A DNA stretch of 64,000 nucleotides from Chrysopilus asiliformis. Taxonomy: Eukaryota; Arthropoda; Insecta; Diptera; Rhagionidae. Where the stretch lies: positions 12,345,457 through 12,409,456 of the forward strand of contig OZ035960.1 in assembly GCA_964034945.1 (NCBI GenBank). The letters are read 5' to 3'. The notes under the pieces were generated by a model, which saw only the letters and a list, made by a program, of their open reading frames with translations, made no database searches and was not told the origin of the DNA. Position 1 is the stretch's first letter; the number at the start of each line of letters is the position of its first letter. This document shows positions 59,351 through 64,000 of the stretch, piece by piece. Both the position numbers and the translations under genes were made by a program.

Positions 59351-60850
59351 AACCGAACACTGTCAGAAATGGTAAAAATACCCTTTTGAATATCCCAAAT
59401 GGGCGGGATGCTTCAAAATTAATTGGTTTTTTGTTCAGTTGGAAATTGTAAAGATATACTTTTTACAAACTTCGATCCACGCAATGATTGAGTAATTTAA
59501 AAAAAAATATTTGTTTTTATATATAAATAAAAGTGAATTTTTTAATTTCGTCAAATTTGTTTTTTCATTTTAGCATGTTTTTTGGGACATTCGGTTGTTG
59601 CAATCTAGCTATTTAAGCAAAAGACTTTAATTTTACATTGTGCAAAAATAACATTGTGTAAACACACAAAAAAATTGTCTGAGAAAATCGACAAATAACA
59701 AAAAAATTGCCTAAATCCCTTAACCCTTTATAACTGAAGTTGCTGAATTTTAAAAATATTGTACAATATTTGCAATTGTTTTTACATAAACACATAGACA
59801 CCAAAGATTAGGTAAATAAAGATAAGAATCCTAGAACAAATGTTGAGTCCCCAAAAAAAATCCGACAGAGGAAATGGAATCTTTAGTATGCAAATCAAGA
59901 GAGAAAAGGTTTAACATGAGGATGTAAAAAAGGCAGGAGGGGTGCAAAACACGGATAGATGGACAAATAACAGAATCTCGTTAGAAATATTTATTCTTTT
60001 CATTGATAAAACAGCAAGTATGTAAAAAAAAATTTTTTTGTGTGATTTTTAAATTTATTTTCATGAGTAACTTACATGTGTATGACCGTAATATAATAAA
60101 TTGTATCGTACTTTTTTTAATTTTTGTAATTTTATTTATTTTTTTTTTTGGTTTTTTTTTAAGGAAATTGAGTGTTTTCTAATTTAGAGTTATAAATACT
60201 TAAAGAAGTACATACAGTGAAACTTATGTATAAAAAATCTCAACTTACAAAATTTTCTTTATAACTAAATAATTTCTGTGCATTTCGCATTGATTTGTGC
60301 GACTTTTATATTTTGTAAGTATAGCGAAATCTATCAAATACCGTCATATATTAATGGCTGGTTTTGCGAAATTTTTAGCGGCCATTAAATCGTCTTAGAG
60401 GAAGAATTTCAACCGCTAACTCTAGTGGTCGTTAAAAATTCTTTTAAAATTCACCATTAATCTTTTTTCCATTTTATGGTGGCTCCACTGTACTTAAAGC
60501 AATTAAATATTAAAAGGTTGAGTTTATACTGGTTAAAAATTTAGTAAAAGTAATTTCAATAATTGATGAAAAATGTGTTTTTTTATCGCATCAAGTGTTT
60601 TACTTACTTGATTCGAAAAATCTTTCTTTTAATGAATTCTTGAAAGTACTTTTACGATAGTAAAGCTAATTTTAAAATAATATAATTTTTTTTTATGATT
60701 TAAGTAAAATTGGTCATACTGGGTAAAATTTTAGTGTTATTTTTTTAAATTGAAAAATTAATGGATAATTTAAAACATTTACGAACGTTTTCGTAAATTA
60801 TGTATCTGAAAATCGATAACTGTATGCTAGTGGTTTTAGGCTAGTATGCC
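59351..60850. other. intergenic, AT-rich
   Basis: Upstream of cyclope and downstream of the orphan gene. No exon or element ends recognised; a weak inverted repeat (taatggctggttttgcgaaa... / ...caccattaat) spans about 60350-60460. Confidence 0.4.
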
Positions 60851-62749
60851 CTAGGCTAGCCAAGAAATATCAACGTCCATGCAATATTCGTCGTCCAAAT
60901 AACCGTTACCAGGATTTTCACTAAAAGCTGCACCGTTATCAGTTTTCATAAAATATTCATCGATAATTTCTTGTTTACAGAAAATGGCACCGCTACTGTC
61001 GGTGTTGAAACTTCCTGTCATGTAACTCTCTTGCTGCAAATTATTGTAAGTCTCTGCATTGTTATTTCCTGTGTTGTAATTTTCTTGTTTTATAGTGTGG
61101 TAAGCAATTGGGTTGTAACTTCCCATGTTGGTATTTTCTTGTTGTAAGTGGTTGTAACTTTCTGCGATGTGAATTTCTGGGAAGTAAATTTCTGGGTTGT
61201 AACTTTCTTCTTGTAAGTTATTGTAACTATTTTGTTGTAAGTTGTTGTAACGTTCTTGCTGTAAGTTGTTAAAACCTTCTGCGTTGCAACTTTCTGTACT
61301 GTAACTATCTGTAGAATCTTCATCTTCGTCGTTAAAATTCATGTAGTCTTTATAATAAATTGGATCAGATTCATTGCTATTGCTAGAAGAATAGCCTTCG
61401 GGGCTCCCAGAAATGTAATCGCTGTCAGTATAAATATTTTGCTCGTTATGGTCTGAATCGCTGCCGCTGCTGCTGCTGCTGACGCTGCCATCACTATGGA
61501 CGTTAGCGTTGGCGGAAACCAAATCCCATTGATGTTTGTAAGAATAAATTAATAGCTTTAAAAAGTATTGATTTTCTTTTTCAGAAAAGAGGATTCCATT
61601 TCGCTTGGCTTGACTTGCGACACGTTTTTTCAAGCGTGATCTTTGACATGCGTCTGTATTTTTCATTCGGTTTTCAAAATCTCTCATCAATTCCCAGTCA
61701 TAAAGAAGTCGCCATCTATTTCCATTTTTTTCGATTTCATGTTGAGATTTCGCCATAGAAAATTCAATGACCTTTTGTTTTCTTTCGATAAATTCTAGAA
61801 CTGATAATTCGAAGTTATTAAGTCGCGGCTCTGGAAAACCTCTGATGCCTTTTACGGCCTGCCTTACAATTCTGATTGAACGAAGCTTGTAGACTTCCGT
61901 ACCAAAATCTTTAAAATTGAAACCAACCTCAGAGATTTTTCCGAATTTTGGCTGCTCTGTTTTTATGTAATCTGCTAAAAGAACGCGCCAATAGTAAGCT
62001 GCAACAAAGGTTAAGAAATTAATAAAAATATGCAAATGTGCTTTTGGGAAAGAATGAATGTAACAAAATTTAAAGGACAAATTTTAGGCGTGAATTGGAT
62101 TTTGATGTGTGGAAAGTTTTAATCAAATGCTCTTCTCTTATTAAAATCTAAATCAAAATGCCTATAGGCGAATAGTAAAAAAATGCTATTGTACTTTCGG
62201 ACCGTACTACATGCATTTTAAAATGCAGTGCGACACCAAAAGCACAAAATCACTTTTTCCTTAAAATATAATAAATACTTTCAAATTAATATATATTTAG
62301 ATAGAACTTTTCTTTTGTAATTGAAAAATTTCAACCTCTACCGTACTTCATGTTGATTTTTACTGTAGGACAGTCGAGACTGAAGCCCCTCAATTAATAT
62401 TTCTATTTAATTCAAATAAATAAAGTATCTACTGTATTTTGATTTAATATTACTTACTAGGATATTGAACAGCTATATTCAATGGACTTAAATCACGGAA
62501 TTCCGGTATTTGCACCCTTATATTAAAAAAATATTTAAAAAAACCAATAACGCCGATTGGTTTATTATATTTTTCCGTTGTGAGAAAGTCTTTGGTGGAT
62601 ATGTAGTCATCCTCATCATTAAATGTATCGAAAACCAATTTACCAGTCGGGTTTTTTGCGTATACCAATTTTGTTAGGTATGCTATCAAATCCATTTCGC
62701 CATCACTAAATGATAATCGATCATGGTTTGGGTTTTCAAGTTCTCCCAT
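60851..62749 (-). CDS. unrecognised protein with acidic, NLQQ-repeat tail
   Basis: Two exons, 62767-62458 and 61998-60851, joined by a 459-nt intron (CCTA/GTAAGT ... tttgttgcag/CT) in phase 1; from the ATG at 62749 the product is about 479 residues. I do not recognise the family. Residues 1-97 are mixed and hydrophobic at the end (PIGVIGFFKYFFNIRVQIPE). About 98-255 look globular and basic (YYWRVLLADYIKTEQPKFGK, SRLKKRVASQAKRNGILF, ENQYFLKLLIYSYKHQWDL). From about 260 on it is acidic: Ser/Asp runs, then at least seven spaced units such as YNNLQQERYNNLQQNSYNNL, ending DDEYCMDVDISWLA. The basic middle plus acidic tail would fit a nuclear DNA-binding or chromatin protein (inference only). An acceptor at 62768 shows an upstream exon, so the true start may lie beyond it. 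Confidence 0.75.
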
Positions 62750-62767
62750 TGTATTCAACAAGTAGTG

Positions 62768-63429
62768 CTGAAAAAAAGTTGTACAAAATCATATTATTAG
62801 TTATTTATTAACGAAATTTCCAAAAAAAGACGAGAATCTCTGATGATTTTACAATGATTTTTCAGAGTGAAAGTATATTAATAAAACTTTGCGAAGAAAC
62901 TTAACAGTTCCCCTTGTATTTTGTTGGTGTATTGTATGGTACGTGTCTGCCACTATATTAGACATAGGCGTCGATTGAAAGGGGGGAGGGGCACTTGCCT
63001 CCCTCCCACTCCCTGCAATTGGCAAAAATATTTTGAAATAACGGTTAGGTCTATTTAAACGTATTTTAGACCATGGCATTTAAAGTTTTTTGCCTGCGGT
63101 ACAACTTCCAAAAAATTTTTCTCTGCAATATTTAGTTTCGGGAGAAAACATGTACAAAATGGCAGTATTTTCAAATATTTCGAGAACCGTTAAAGATACG
63201 TAAAATCAGTTAAAGGAAGAAATACAGGAAATTATATTTTCTTTGAATTTGGTTATATGCATTTCTTCATGAAACCGCATAGGCTTCGAGAAAATTTACA
63301 AAAAACTTTTCAAAAAAATTGTATAGGCGGTACCCGTTATAGCTACCGCTACTTTTCCCAAAGTATACACGAAACTATGATTTCCGTAAAACCAAATCAT
63401 AAAAAAATTCAAGATAACGTAAAACGGAC
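62768..63429. other. upstream intron or flank of the orphan gene
   Basis: Contains the polypyrimidine tract of the acceptor at 62768. A short GC-richer patch near 62970-63020 (ggggggaggggcacttgcct) is not assignable. No upstream coding exon recognised. Confidence 0.35.
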
Positions 63430-63556
63430 AAACCGACAGAAATAATTTTGCCTGAAATGGATTTCGTGCTGATCAGAAATTTTCGTTCTGCCCCGGTTCT
63501 CGAGTCGGTTTTCACCATGAATACAATACTTTCCCTCAATAGAAGAGGAAAGTAAA
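63430..63556 (-). repeat. mini-me-like tail with terminal hairpin, second copy
   Basis: attttgcctgaaatggattt, then cgagtcggttttcaccatga and the hairpin ctttccctcaatagaagagg-aaag, matching 7312-7422 in the same order. The part leftward (63120-63429) is more diverged but keeps facing fragments. Confidence 0.65.
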
Positions 63557-64000
63557 GATTCAGTTTTTTGCAATTATCTCGAAAATTAACGGTTGTTTGC
63601 TGCTTGTATGTATGTGATAAATTAATGAGAATGGCATTCTCCATAATTTTATCTCTCACAGTTATACGTTATCTTTTACCGTTATTGAAAAATTTTCATG
63701 AAAAGGTAAAAAATTAGATTTTTGCGAATTGCAAATTAACGGTTTTCGAAAAAATTGTTAAAGGAAGAAATAAAGATATTAAAATTCTTTTTTTTCGTTC
63801 ACCGGAAATCGATATCTTTTATCGTTATTCAGATAAAATCAAAATTAATATTTTTAAATAAACCAATATTTTATTACATCGAATTATAGCGTAAATTGTG
63901 CGGAAAATTAGATTTCGTACAAGGAAGTGCTGGTCACACCAGATGATTTTATTAAAAATTTTGAAATTTGATTTGAAATTCGATCAAGTTTCCAAGAGTT
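63557..64000. other. window edge, nothing assignable
   Basis: AT-rich; contains a few gttatcttttaccgttattg / tatcttttatcgttattc similar words that may be a decayed repeat. Confidence 0.35.

Noticed and set aside
1..64000. CRISPR arrays, bacterial operons, rRNA or tRNA genes
   Set aside because: No regularly spaced identical repeats with unique spacers, no ribosome-binding-site-led gene strings, and no cloverleaf or rRNA-like segment were seen; tandem repeats are simple or MITE-derived.

Overview
The window is eukaryotic nuclear DNA from an insect, most probably a dipteran. It is strongly AT-rich, its genes have short GT-AG introns and long CAG/CAA glutamine runs, and it is crowded with small inverted-repeat elements and a GTCC/GTCT-bearing dispersed repeat of the kind described as mini-me in Diptera. 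I cannot name the species. Nothing bacterial, viral, CRISPR-like or tRNA-like was seen.

Five protein genes can be supported, all on the minus strand. From right to left: (1) an unrecognised two-exon gene at 60851-62767 with an acidic tail carrying repeated Asn-Leu-Gln-Gln units; (2) cyclope/COX6C at 58821-59280, complete; (3) NCOA6, the coactivator subunit of the insect Trr (MLL3/4-like) COMPASS complex, 38457-49425, made of two small conserved N-terminal exons, one 7.1-kb exon and a last exon with two alternative, phase-compatible acceptors; (4) UVRAG (Vps38), the endosomal/autophagic PI3-kinase subunit, 26739-29841, with four coding segments separated by 57-, 539- and 66-nt introns; (5) one N-terminal exon at 4546-4692 (Met-Gly-Asn start) of a gene whose remainder is probably off the left edge. 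A noncoding exon with a good donor at 23268 may be its 5' leader.

The rest is intergenic or intronic DNA made of mobile-element remains: an internally deleted mariner with intact ends (6381-7233), RNase H-bearing and RTE-like non-LTR relics, and a series of MITEs whose ends and target duplications can be read directly. These are a hAT copy with an 8-bp duplication nested in another foldback element, a pogo/Tigger-type element with TA, a PIF/Harbinger-type element with TTA, and three TTAA-flanked elements. There are also seven mini-me-like copies in both orientations and two copies of a (CAGA)n-tailed repeat. The last NCOA6 intron alone contains three of these elements.

The genes have no obvious joint pathway: chromatin/nuclear-receptor coactivation, endosome/autophagy, respiratory chain and an orphan. 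The points most worth a second look are the alternative NCOA6 C termini, the stopless 3n intron and junction-spanning upstream ORF of UVRAG, the orphan gene, and the nested hAT insertion.
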